Assembly (NCBI GenBank): GCA_963575645.1
Contig: OY754464.1
Span: 76,358,948 to 76,422,947, forward strand
Direction: 5' to 3'
DNA length: 64,000 bases
From: Xanthostigma xanthostigma
Lineage: Eukaryota; Arthropoda; Insecta; Raphidioptera; Raphidiidae
Positions 33,265-43,831 of the stretch are shown here, one piece after another. Every line of letters starts with the position of its first letter. The first letter of the stretch is position 1. The notes beneath the pieces are model-generated. The model was not told the origin of the DNA. It did not search any database and was given only the letters and a program-made list of their open reading frames with translations. The translations under genes were made by a program, and so were the position numbers.

Positions 33265-33872
33265 TCTATACTAATATATAAAGCTGAAGAGTTTGTTTGT
33301 TTGTTTGAACGCTCTAATCTCAGGAACTACTGGTTCAAATTGAAAAAAAAATTTGTTGGATAGCCCATTTATCGAGGAAGGCTATAGGCTATATAATATC
33401 ACGCTACGACCATTAGGAGCGGAGCATTAATGAAAAATGTTGCAAAATGTGTCTCAAAAATAAGCTTCTATTCAGGTGAAATGCACTTACTAAATATACT
33501 CATATTAGCGTTATGAGTACACAACGTCGATTGGCTCAATCGGTAGAGCATACGACTGTCAATATCAGGGTCGTGGATTCGAGCCCCACATTGGGCGAAT
33601 ATATTTTTTTTTCTTTTATTTTCTACATTGCTTTCTTCTAAGGCTTACATTTAAATTTATTTGAATTTTATTTAATTAATTAAAAAAAAAAATAGTTTAA
33701 AAAAGTATAAATACTGCTTTTTATCGACAAAAACTTTTGAACGGTAACTCCGAACATCATGAAATTTGGACACAACATTCATCTCGGTAAACTAAGATGA
33801 ATGTCTGTACTCATGTTCCTCCCTTCCCCATTCGTTCTTTTACACCCGGGTTTAACCGGACGGGACCGCTAG
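33265..33872 (+). mobile_element. tRNA-bearing Helitron, copy 4
   Basis: A|TCTATACTAATATATAAAGC start, GACGGGACCGCTAG|T end, complete set of internal blocks. A second Helitron type abuts its 3' end. Confidence 0.92.
33524..33597 (+). pseudogene. tRNA-Lys-derived sequence in Helitron 4
   Basis: GGCTCAATCGGTAGAGCAT (A box) and GATTCGAGCCCCAC (B box) with the 3' half TTGGGCG of tRNA-Lys. The loop reads CTGTCAA. The acceptor 5' strand has decayed. Confidence 0.75.
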
Positions 33873-33873
33873 T

Positions 33874-34031
33874 TATATATAAAATTCTCGTGTCACAATT
33901 TTGACCGCGCTAATCTTCGAAACCACGGAATCAATTTTAATAAAATAGTCCAGCAGACAGTGAAGATTTTCGCTACTTATTTTGCAGAATTATATCTATC
34001 GCACCCGGGTGAAACCGGGACAGACCGCTAG
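33874..34031 (+). mobile_element. Short Helitron of another subfamily
   Basis: TATATATAAAATTCTCGTGT opening and CACCCGGGTGAAACCGGGAC then AGACCGCTAG|T close. The opening is a common Helitron 5' wording in insects. Its first bases were lost or displaced where Helitron 4 abuts. 158 bp, non-coding. Confidence 0.75.
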
Positions 34032-34356
34032 TAATTCAGTAAAATCGGTATCATAGAGAATATCGAAACTCAAGTCATGGAATAGGGTTTAAACTTTATA
34101 GAATCTTTTTATTACATGGAATATGCATCATTAGTTTTTGCCACTACATCGCTAATGTATATCCTTCGTTGACGATGCGGATTCGCTATGTTTAGTGGGT
34201 ATAGATATCATAAATATTAAACAATACGATCAATTGATATATAGTGCATTATTCAAATTATTAATTCCACACAAGCAGTATGTCTTCATACATGCGTCCA
34301 TAATTCATAAAATTATGTAGGTGCCTACTACACATATGCAGTATATACATATTATA
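34032..34356. other. Unassigned DNA
   Basis: No feature seen. Confidence 0.4.
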
Positions 34357-34358
34357 TA

Positions 34359-35236
34359 CAGTGGACCCCCGGTAATCCGACAAACATTTTGCAGGGCAGT
34401 GTCGGACTCTCGAATTTGTCGGATTATAGAGTACTACCTAAGAATATCACATTTTTCTTTAATTAGGCTTTTGAAAAAAAAAATTATCGTTTTTTTTATT
34501 GTATTTTAAAACTTTATTATAAATAATATTGATAATCGATGCGAAAAACTTTCAAAAAACTTTTTTTAAATTAATTATAAGCAATTTAAAATTGAAAAAA
34601 TATTTTAAAAAATCACGTGACTGCAAACGCACTAAAATTGTTTTTGACAGTTGTGACGTCATAATGGTAAAATGTATAGACGCAGTATACTATCAATGGC
34701 TTCTACATGTGTATTGACTAAAACATTATGACGTCACATTATGTTCGGGAAATGTCGGCGCGTTCTCGGAACTGGGTACAAAAATTTATTTTTAATTTGA
34801 TATAACTTTTGAATTATAACGAAAATAAAAAAAAGAAAAATAGTTTTGTTATAAAACTTATATACGATCTTTCCATTTATGACAAAAATAATTTTCATTC
34901 AAAAGCCCAATTGTCAGTGTTTTGTGCTTTCGCTTCTGAGCTTGTGGCGACATTACTAGGTACGAATACGCAATACACAATGAATAAACAGTAAACAATA
35001 AACACACGCTAAACCGCACCGCTATCTTCTTCAAACTTCAAATTCAAACTAAGCAATCAGAATCAAAACAATACCCTACGCGTCGAGCACAAAAGTGGTG
35101 GTGCGTACAAGTTATAACTTGTTCAATCATGCATTAGCGAAGATTGTCAAAAAAATATTCAATAATAAATAATAGACCATATCGGATTACAGGGGGTGTC
35201 GGATTAGACAAGTGCTGGATTACCGGGGGTCCACTG
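34359..35236. mobile_element. pogo/Tigger-like element, non-autonomous (878 bp)
   Basis: CAGTGGACCCCCGGTAATCC at the left, matching complement at the right, TA on both sides, and inner ATCCGACA/TGTCGGAT symmetry. These are textbook pogo/Tigger ends. Three 61-62-codon frames inside show no transposase motif. Confidence 0.92.
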
Positions 35237-35371
35237 TATTATTATATTTCTGTGAGTACTGGGTGTTTCGAAACGGCTTGAAATATTTTAGTAAGTGATA
35301 AAAAATTAGAACTATCTCTGAGTCCAAAATAATCGTAGGGCAGTATTGCGTACGATGTTTAAAAAAACTCA

Positions 35372-35695
35372 GAAAAAAACGAGTGTGTTTTAGACCACAC
35401 GACTGAAGTAAAACTTCTTCCTGCCATAATTTGTTATTATTTAACCGAAAATTCACAAAATATGAACTTTAAATTGAATTTACAATTTTATTCACTTTAA
35501 ACGTAGAATATTTAAAGTATTGAACAAAATATTAATTTATAAAATTGTTCAAGAACGAAATGAACAGTCTGATGTAAGAAGAAAGAAATTAAACATAAAG
35601 ATAATGAAAACAAAAGTAATACATTGCAATTACTTAGCTCTCGTTGGATTTTAAGCGTAAATCTTTATGAAATATTATTACTTATTAATTACCTA
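35372..35695 (+). mobile_element. TGAAGTAAAACTTCTT repeat, 5' part (copy 2)
   Basis: It matches 50142-50440 closely (ACGAGTGTGTTTTAGACCAC, AAATATGAACTTTAAA, GAACGAAATGAACAGTCT) and ends where that copy continues into its 3' half. Confidence 0.8.
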
Positions 35696-35933
35696 TATTG
35701 AACTTATCAACAAGTTAGTACAATTATTAAACTGATAAAAAAATTAATATTAAAACAAAATTATTTATTATAACATTTTATAATAATTCTGGCGACTGGT
35801 GGTCAGAATTTTATATTAAAAAATGTTACATTATTGATTGCTAATATTAAACTAGTTTTAAAATTTTTATAATTTAGAATTTTACTATTGAAAGTAATGA
35901 TGCTGGGCACTTAAATAACTAAATAATGACTAG
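35696..35933. other. Spacer, AT-rich
   Basis: No feature seen. Confidence 0.4.
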
Positions 35934-36525
35934 ACCTGTGCGAATCATTCGCACTAAATAAGTATAATAATTATCACTTTACAAAATTATTTTTTAAATA
36001 TGATTGCAAGTATTCAATTCGTTTCTAATTTTGCACACTGCTTATTACGTTCTTCTTTTTGTTGTATTACATTATGAAGCTCAGATGACAGATCGAAGAA
36101 ATATTTTACTAAAATTGTCATATAGAGGCGCAAGTAGCAAAAGCGTTGAGCTAAGCCGTCAGATGGCATCATGCAGCATTGCTGTGATGTTGTTCAGCGT
36201 TGCTCGCTGTTTCAAAATTAAAGCCGTCTGATGGCAGTATGCAGTATTGTGTCTGTTGTATTACAATATGAAGGTCAGATGACAGATCGAAGTGTTGACG
36301 TTGTTTCAAAATTAAAGCCGTCAGATGGCAGACGTTGTTCAGCGTTGCTGTATTTTAATTAATTTACAAAAACAAAAGCAATAATAAATTTTTTAGTTGT
36401 CGATCTCAGTAGAGCAAGCAATTATCTGTAAAATGATATAATAATTTATGTGGAGAAATTGTGAGGTTTTTTCTAAAAAGGGAGACGAACATCTTTAACC
36501 TTAGCGTATTAATATATATATGATT
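35934..36525 (+). repeat. 600-bp dispersed repeat, copy 1
   Basis: Closely matches 59761-60339 in the same orientation, from CCTGTGYGAAT to CTTAGCGTATTAATATAT. Inside, CAGATGACAGATCGAAG occurs twice and GTCAGATGGCA-type motifs four times. CCTGTGC at the left and GCACAGG at 36551-36557 could be terminal repeats of a DNA element. No coding frame. Confidence 0.8.
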
Positions 36526-36824
36526 TGTAATAAAATGAAATTATGTCACTGCACAGGGCCGGCATCGTTACAATATACACTCGTTATATCATTCATGCTT
36601 AGTCTATATATGCTAGATTATATGTGAGACCATATCTGGGGCCTTAAGGCAAAACGACTTAAGTGAAATTTCCACTAAATTAATTAAATTAATGCTGATT
36701 TAATCATCCAGGGCAGAAACTCTATTTACTACACATTAGACAATAGTAATGGCGCCTTTCATTTTGTTGTTACTTAATGTACTAATGTACGGGTCTTTTT
36801 AATGATCTGCATCTTTGCATCTGG
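36526..36824. other. Unassigned DNA
   Basis: CAGGGCCGGCATC at about 36555 looks like a hAT terminus, but no partner was found. Confidence 0.35.
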
Positions 36825-37308
36825 ATCCCGTATGTGAGCCGGCTCCCTGAACCGGTTCAAAAAGAGCCGAGTTCTGAATATGTTATTCGAGTCAACTGAG
36901 CCACTGAGTTAGTTGAGTCAATCATATCACGTAATATTATGCCAGTGACTGACTCACATATTATAAGGCGGGGTTTTACAGGTTGCTACTTGCTATGTTA
37001 CAGAAAGCATATTACAATATGCAATACAATACCTTAAATAGTTGTGACTTAAGTAAAACACCGTAATAACTGTACCGTCTGTGCGTAGTGTGTACAGTTT
37101 TGTTGATTATATAATATATACCTAGCCAGACATATGATGCATGAGTTATTTGAGCTGACAGATACTTATTGCTTCTGTGTGTTAAGTGTTTCACTGAGTT
37201 ATGCGGATCCGTTGATCCGTCGGCTCATGAAAAAGTGAGTCAGCTCTCACGGATCTTCTGTCAGAGCCGGCTCTTTGAACCGGTTCAGATCTGAGTTACC
37301 CAACCCTA
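36825..37308 (-). mobile_element. hAT-like MITE with GAACCGGTTC motifs, copy 1
   Basis: The right end, read on the minus strand, is TAGGGTTGGGTAACTCAG then TGAACCGGTTCAAAGAGCC; the left side has GAGCCGGCTCCCTGAACC. A plus-strand copy starts at 47253. No target duplication read. Confidence 0.6.
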
Positions 37309-37694
37309 TAATGTACTGATCTGTTCAATCACCAGACATCTATATGCGCAGGCAAATTGCCACAGCACGCTTGAAACCTGGCAGCCAAATCTTGCAAGGA
37401 TTAAGGCATAACCAGCCTTCTGTGCAGCGGCCTTTCGATTATTTATTTGACATAATCAGTTTTGTCTTGTGATATATAGACGTAGTTGTACATGCGGCAA
37501 TGTAATTTGTACACGATGCTAATATTATGCATGTATGTATTATGCATTATAAATTGTCGATAATAAATCTGTTTGTAAATAGTACAAGCGTACATCACAT
37601 TGGTCCTAGCACTTATATCTTGTAAGGATGGTCAAACAAGGATTACGATTTGCATTGTGAAAGCAGAAGACAAATTGTTAATTTTTATTTTAAA
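37309..37694. repeat. Spacer with short dispersed fragment
   Basis: CCTGGCAGCCAAATCTTGCA at about 37377 recurs in part at 11.85, 38.6 and 57.7 kb. Otherwise nothing seen. Confidence 0.4.
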
Positions 37695-37854
37695 CTAGCG
37701 GTACTTCCCGGTTTCACCCGGGTGCAAAAAAACGAATGGGGGGGGGACATGAGTACGCAAGTTCATCTTAGTTTACCGAGATGAATGTTGTCTCTAAATT
37801 TCATGATGATCGGAGTTACCGTTCAAAAGTTTTTGTCGGACGGACAAATTTTTA
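37695..37854 (-). mobile_element. Helitron 3' end fragment (copy 6)
   Basis: Minus-strand copy of the family end: CTAGCGGT, the CCGGTTTCACCCGGGTGC hairpin, then GGAGTTACCGTTCAAAAG. Only about 160 bp remain; a TTAA-type element begins directly after. Confidence 0.85.
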
Positions 37855-37858
37855 TTAA

Positions 37859-38562
37859 GGAGGTTGAGGCATTAAACGAAGATAATGAAAAAAATCTGAA
37901 ATAAAGTTTTTTTGATAGATTTTTATATGACAAATTTTTCTGTAAAAATTCCAAAATCATTAGGAGATTTATAAAGTTAAAAATTAAAAAAAACTTTAAC
38001 ATGTAGTCTTATGGAAAATATGTCAACCTAGCAAACTGTACATTTTAATTTTTTGCAAATAACCAAATAATGTCAGCAGTTCCGAAAACTAACTGGGTAA
38101 AGCATCGATGTCTTACAAATATTTTAAATTTTTTTCTAATTTAATTAGGAGACTTAATCAATAAAAAAAATTATTAGACATTAGCAATTTTTGATTATGG
38201 ATTTTTATTTTTGACAATTTTAACAATTTTAACTGAATTTTCAACTTTTTAATGACTTAATTTTAATTTTCATTACTTCTAATTTCTTTTTTTAATTATT
38301 TACTGCAAAAAATATGTAAAATACAGATATTTACGTACATTTATTTTTCCTAACCTAACTTTGTACAAAAAATTCAAAAGTTAGTCCATTAAGTAAAATA
38401 CTAAAATAATTAATTAATAATAAAAAAATGATTTATTTATGCCTTTATGACAATAATTTATTGGTATCATCGACTTATAACCTTTTGTAAAAATTAATTC
38501 TGAAAAAGTTCCGATTTAGAATTCGACTTACTTTTTATTGGGACTGTAACGCATCAACCTCC
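37859..38562 (+). mobile_element. TTAA-flanked GGAGGTTGA element, copy 2
   Basis: GGAGGTTGA...TCAACCTCC ends with TTAA on both sides (37855-37858, 38563-38566). 704 bp, matching 22674-23362. The interior is AT-rich and non-coding. TTAA targets and short inverted ends fit a piggyBac- or Sola-type mobiliser. Confidence 0.9.
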
Positions 38563-38566
38563 TTAA

Positions 38567-39018
38567 GTGAAGTGAACACCTAAAAGCCCTCACGAAACGT
38601 CACAGCAGTCTTGAAACCTAGCAGCCAAATCGTGTGCATCGGCCTTTACTTCATCGTTATGTGATTTGACAATTATTCCCAGAAATTTCAATATTGTTCA
38701 AAAGACGGCATTAATTTGGTCGATTCGCATAATTGCTATTAATGGCAACGTGTAATTAACTTGAGATTAAGTGAGTATTAACAGGCCTTTACAAAGCCAC
38801 TCATCCTTTGTTTATGAAATATTCATGGCATACATTTATGGTCACAGAAGGTACTGGATGCCTAATAGAATCAATAATGTACACATTTGTGTACGTCTGT
38901 TTCTATGCCATATTGCAATTACCACTATAGGTGGGAAATTTGATTCTGTTGGATGATTCGTACGTTTAGTATACAAAACCTTATCATTAGTTTCAGATTT
39001 CTGCTGTCTAATCCATAT
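38567..39018. other. Unassigned DNA
   Basis: No feature seen apart from the short fragment at about 38607-38645 (see 37309). Confidence 0.4.
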
Positions 39019-39984
39019 GTTACGCTCAAAGATCGAAAACGCTCAGTGAGCGAAAAAATAGCTCACAACGCGTTGTGGTCACAGTAAAACATCCACATCG
39101 CGAAATTCGTGTTATGGCTCTAATAAAAACGCGCACGACGCGTTGTGGCAATCACAGAAAGACCAAATAGCGAAATTCGTGTCGTGACTGACATGCTATT
39201 CGATCTCAATGCGTTGTGGCTATAAAGAAAAGCCATGACGCGTATGGAATATTATTTGATTACGACGCACACTACTTTCCGATATGGATCCTACTAGGCC
39301 TAGGCTGGAAACGTTTTGGTAGATGTCCTTAGGAAATATTTTTTATTTTATAAAATCACTGCATAACGTGTTTGTCATTATTAAATATGTTATATAATTA
39401 TATAAATTAAAATAAAACGATATTTATTATTTGTTATTTATTGAGATTACTTTATATTTAAAAAAAATCAACGTATGAATTAATAAATTACTGAACACAA
39501 AATATTAATCATTATTTTGTAAATTACTTATAATTCACTTAAAATAATTAGGGATTTTAATTTTCATACAGGACATTATTTATGCTGGATTTTTTTCATG
39601 CTGGAGATTTTATTACTGGATATTATGGTACTGGATATTATGGTACTGGATATCTTGGTACTGGATATTGATACCGGTAACCTTTTCTCTGTATATACCC
39701 TTAAAATCATAGTTCTGATTCTGTCCGTCGTGATATGGTTAAAACAATGAATGCTCAGAACGCGTCATGGCTTTTCTTCATTGCCACAACGCGTTGAGAT
39801 CGAATAGCATGTCAGCCACGACACGAATTTCGCTATTTGGTCTTTCTGTGGTTGCCACAACGCGTCGTGCGCGTTTTTATTAGAGCCATAACACGAATTT
39901 CGCGATGTGGATGTTTTACTGTGACCACAACGCGTTGTGAGCTATTTTTTCGCTCACTGAGCGTTTTCGATCTTTGAGCGTAAC
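39019..39984. mobile_element. Long-TIR foldback with CGCGTTGTGG subterminal repeats
   Basis: Arms of about 240 bp (39019-39255 and 39750-39984) begin GTTACGCTCAAAGATCGAAA and mirror each other almost perfectly. Each arm repeats ACGCGTTGTGG three times and GCGAAATTCGTGT twice. The flanks CATAT/CATAT hint at a target duplication. The centre is AT-rich with a 15-bp minisatellite. Confidence 0.9.
39609..39671. repeat. 15-bp minisatellite
   Basis: ACTGGATATTATGGT repeats about four times with small changes. Confidence 0.85.
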
Positions 39985-40209
39985 ACATATATTTAATTCC
40001 CGTTATATTGCTAGCAAAGATCGGGAGAAAGACTTAAACACTACGGTGCAGACATATATATACGTCTGTCTCGCTTATTATACTCTGAGTCTCATGCGCA
40101 TGTCCGTGAATGGATGCGCGTCAGTTGCAGTGTCAGTTTACTGTGAAAGGGAGATAGTTTGCTCTGTTCCACTTATTAATTGCCCCACTACAGATGCAAC
40201 ACTTGTAAG
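39985..40209. other. Spacer
   Basis: No feature seen; an 83-codon frame at 39974 is unsupported. Confidence 0.35.
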
Positions 40210-40478
40210 ATGTAAAAATTTATAGATACTGTTTGTTTTTTTTAATTGGATAGCTTAAAAACTTCAACCAAAACGCTAAAATAATGTTCTCTGACAAATA
40301 ACATGAACCATTTAAAATGTCTAACACCTCAAATATGAATGTCGAACATATTCGAGGTGTCGGACATTTTAAACGGTTCATATTATTTGTCAGAGAACAT
40401 TATTTTAGTGTTTTGGTTGAAGTTTTTGAGCTATCCAATTAAAAAAACAAACAGTACCTATCTATAAATTTTTACATG
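40210..40478. repeat. Large hairpin ending at the small-ORF start, copy 2
   Basis: Two arms of about 127 bp (about 40212-40338 and 40352-40478) fold around ATGTCGAAC. They contain ATTGGATAGCTTAAAAACTT, ACGCTAAAATAATG and GGTTCATGTTATTTG-like wording. The right arm ends exactly at the ATG of the ORF. Confidence 0.9.
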
Positions 40479-40670
40479 TCGTCAAAACGACATCTTTCGG
40501 AAAACTTAGAGGGAAAAAGTCCCAAAATCAAGAAAAGTCATAGAGAAAATAGGTGTCAGACTAGGCCTAATGAAGCCATACACAAAGTTTGGGGAGAGTA
40601 TGTGTCAATAAAATTTTTGCCGACGGGCACTCTGACTAATCCGGCTGATGTACTAAAAACTAGAGAATAA
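40476..40670 (+). CDS. Small conserved ORF of an unknown element, copy 2
   Basis: 64 codons, opening MSSKRHLSENLEGKSPKIK, then CQTRPNEAIHKVWGEYVSIK and FLPTGTLT; the last 10 codons (NPADVLKTRE) are not shared with the 14.7-kb copy. Basic, no membrane segment, no family I recognise. The shared 54 codons evolve with fewer replacement changes than expected. The gene may be the 5' exon of a larger transposon gene, since both copies lose similarity at the same codon. Confidence 0.45.
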   Translation: MSSKRHLSENLEGKSPKIKKSHRENRCQTRPNEAIHKVWGEYVSIKFLPTGTLTNPADVLKTRE

Positions 40671-41293
40671 TTATTATGATTCACCATATTAGTTTTTGAT
40701 TAAACTAAAATAAAATCGTGGTAGGCACTTATAGTTGCATTATGGTCGAAGAAGACAGTCGAAAGGTAAAAACGATTTCCAAAACAAACAAATGAAAGTT
40801 TTCTACTAAATGCGCCCCACGATTTTATTTTAGTTTAATCAAAACCCCCTATTCTATTTCTGTCCCTGTCAAAAACAAAACCTATCACAATCTTTCAATT
40901 ACCACTATCATTCTCCCCATTTTATTTTTATCCTCTTAACTTTTTTAATTAAAATTTATTCATATATTTAAATACTTCGTCTAAATTGTATTTATTGCAC
41001 TAAATAGCTCCTGTTTATTAAAATGTTTTGTACATTTTACAAAAATTGTGTAACAAGTCTTAATTATACATGTATATAGCGTCTGAAGTCCTGCAGCCTT
41101 TAGCATTGCACAGTTTAATGTTCAGATTACCCAGTTCATCTAAGAGCTAGGTCATAATGTTGAAATATTACTTTTTTTTGTCCACTGGCGCTTCTTATAT
41201 TACACAGCACACAGTGTATTCTAATATACAGGCTGATTTCGAAACGTACTGTTAAAGTATATTGTTGTTTTCATATCAAACATGTTAAAATAT
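40671..41293. other. Unassigned DNA with a short inverted repeat
   Basis: TTAAACTAAAATAAAATCGTG at about 40703 is mirrored by CGATTTTATTTTAGTTTAAT at about 40819, a 140-bp foldback. Nothing else seen. Confidence 0.5.
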
Positions 41294-41575
41294 TGTAACG
41301 AAACGCCACTGGAGACGGCGGCAGTGCATTGTTGTCAGAGCCGCGTAAACAACAATACTATACCGTTGTTGAGCGAAGCGCATAGACAACAATGTGCGTA
41401 AACAACATTCATTGTCATCGTAACCGCATAGAACAATGCCGAAGATTGTTCGAGAACACGGCTGAGATCATATATAAACAGCGCTAGCGTGGAAGGCAAG
41501 GCAGTCAGTGTGAGTGATAATGAACAGTGCGCGATATAAATAAATAAGTGTTCTAAATAAATATAGAGATAAATA
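41294..41575 (+). mobile_element. LTR fossil (partial), TGTAACGAAACG type
   Basis: Start TGTAACGAAACGCC, TATA box ATATATAAAC, a GCAGTCAGTGTGAGTG initiator-like region and AATAAATA. It is related to the LTR at 56195-56835. Partial and old. The superfamily cannot be told from the LTR alone. Confidence 0.65.
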
Positions 41576-41583
41576 GACATCTG

Positions 41584-41975
41584 CTAAAAAAATATTCAAG
41601 GTCAAAGGTTAAAAGTGTCGGGTTTTTGCATTTTTCTCGTAAACGGTAAATGTTATCTAAAAATAGGTCAGACAAAAGTTGTAGACCATGCAATTGTCTA
41701 CAAGAATTGTTCTTATACTTTTTTGTCTTACGAGTCACCGTTCTTTTGAAATGGTGAATTATTAAACGTTATTTTTGATAAATACGTTCAGTACTTACGT
41801 AGATATTTTGGTCTCAGATCTCAGGAATAGTGATTCGCAGGAAAAAAATATAAGAAAAGTTTTTGTAAACAATTCATGATCTACAACTTTTGTCTGAATT
41901 TTTTTTGGATAACATTTACCGTTTGTGAGAAAAGTGCAAAACACCGATACTTTTGACCTTTGACCTTGAATACAT
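41584..41975. mobile_element. Foldback MITE (AAGGTCAAAGG arms)
   Basis: ATATTCAAGGTCAAAGGT...ACGGTAAATGTTATC...CAAAAGTTGTAGA on the left mirrors TCTACAACTTTTG...GATAACATTTACCGT...CCTTTGACCTTGAATA on the right. The arms are about 125 bp. No target duplication found. Confidence 0.8.
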
Positions 41976-42137
41976 TTTGAAGCAGATGAAGGATCGGTGG
42001 GGATTTTTGATATTTTATTTGTAATAGTGTACCAATTTTCAGCTCTTTGCGAACTATAGTAAATTGAAATGTTTATTTTGACTGGACTATATACGCATTA
42101 ATGCAAAAATGTTGCTATTGCAGATTTTTGAAAATAT

Positions 42138-42724
42138 TGTAACAAAACTGCTGTAGTCCGTGGTGGAAATTATTTATTTACAATAATAAATGTTTAACAA
42201 AACAGTAAAACACACAAACGAAAGCGTACTTCTTTAACTTAACAGAAATAATAACGTTAACAGAAACAAAACTAATCGTTCTAAATAATAAAAATAAAAG
42301 ACTAAGTAACAGAGAATATACACTCACTAAATTAAATACTTAAAATGTTTACAACACAGGAACACAACACAAAGTTTATCAGCACACTTGTCTATTAACT
42401 ATAAATCATTTATATAAAACCACTTACTAAAGTTTATTTATTTTCACAGTATAACTGAATAATTTATGTAGTAATGCCAGAGCACTGTGTCAACACATGA
42501 ACAACACGTATTACTGACTGACTGCCTTGCCCACTCTGCTCGCCTTTTATAGTTTCGGCTCGTGCTCTAGAATGTTCTCCACGCATCGAGATCCCTTCCT
42601 TTACATGTATTGGCTTCTCTCCAAGCGATTGTCTGCAGGTCGGATGTTTTTACCTGTTTTCCATTGTTGTCGTTTCTAGTAGTTTCTACAGATTCCAGAG
42701 TCGTCCCATCAAGGGGCACGCAAT
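42138..42724 (-). mobile_element. Solo LTR fossil
   Basis: Minus orientation: from ATTGCGTGCCCC at the right to TTTTGTTACA at the left, with TATAAAAGG and an AGTCAGTCAGTAAT initiator-like region. AATAT on each side is a possible 5-bp duplication. No internal region remains, so this is a recombination product. Related to 43832-44502. Confidence 0.8.
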
Positions 42725-43521
42725 AATATGTATATTTTTATTACTATGATCATTAGCATCATGAAAATAATTCTACAGATCATCAATTATTGTTAATGAA
42801 CAGAAATGTAAAAATATATGTTGTTATAATTAATTTTATGAATACAAACGCGTACAGTTTTATTCCAGTTATTTCAACGTTATAACATTTTAATAGAAAC
42901 TCCCTTTATATAGTCGCCACTCTACACAAATATTGTAGTTAATATTCCAGACATCTCTTCAGTTTGATAATGAAACAATATACGTAGTAAATGCATTAAC
43001 TGCCTTAATTGTAAGGTATTTTTTGTATTGTTTAAAATGTAGTTTTCAACGCGACGAAAACGACAAAATATACTAAGTCACTAGGATTTCACATGTTGCT
43101 AGTGGAAATATCATTATTAAATTATCAACATGCTACATTATAATATACTATGCCTGTCCTTTTCTGCACTATGTGATAGGGGTTAAATTTTGACTGGTAG
43201 GTCGGGAGAGTGAATGTACCCTTGTCAAGACCCCAGCTTTAATTTGTCTGCCATAACACATACACATACATAGAAATAGGTACCGTATAGACAACAAGCA
43301 CTGTTGCGTTGGTTTAATTCACGGTTCAGAATTATGTGCTGTTGTCACTGTATGAACGTCGTGACGTCAGTCAATTTACACGGGCGTCAGTGTTGTCGAA
43401 TCTTAGATTAAGGTTTTCACTGTCAGTCTTTTTAAACTCATTAATTCCGCGTACAATATCTTGACACACATATTCTTATATTGTGTGAAACAGATCCATT
43501 GTGATAATATATCTAATTCAG
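42725..43521. other. Unassigned DNA
   Basis: No feature recognised. Confidence 0.4.
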
Positions 43522-43667
43522 GTGACATTTCAGCTTCTAGTAATAGAGCCCGCCAAAAAACAAAGAGCCGAGTTCGATACAAGGAACAAGTGGGCTAACC
43601 GGCTTTGCCGAAAACGAGTAGTGAGATCTAAGAAGGTGCCAAAGTTCCACTTGGCAAATTTATATAG
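43522..43667 (+). other. Candidate exon (weak)
   Basis: A less AT-rich 146-bp patch bounded by TCTAATTCAG (acceptor-like) and TATATAG|GTATAT (donor-like). One frame is open throughout and reads EPAKKQRAEFDTRNKWANRL then CRKRVVRSKKVPKFHLANLY. It is basic and has no domain I recognise. It could be an exon of an unseen host gene or part of a decayed repeat. Only splice-site context and composition support it. Confidence 0.22.
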
Positions 43668-43831
43668 GTATATGTTACGGTCTATTTTATTTAGTTTTAT
43701 ACTGAATATACCTTAATTATATCCTAAATAAGCCCAACACCCTAAAAAATAGTGTTTGTTAAAAATATAAAATTCAGATCCGAAGGGTTTAAATTTATAC
43801 CAATATTTATGAGTAAAAAGTGGATTCGTAT
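43668..43831. other. Spacer
   Basis: No feature seen. Confidence 0.4.

Noticed and set aside
36846-37285. Estrogen-receptor-like or other host regulatory palindromes (GAACCGGTTC)
   Set aside because: The motifs belong to a hAT-like MITE with a second copy at 47.25 kb.
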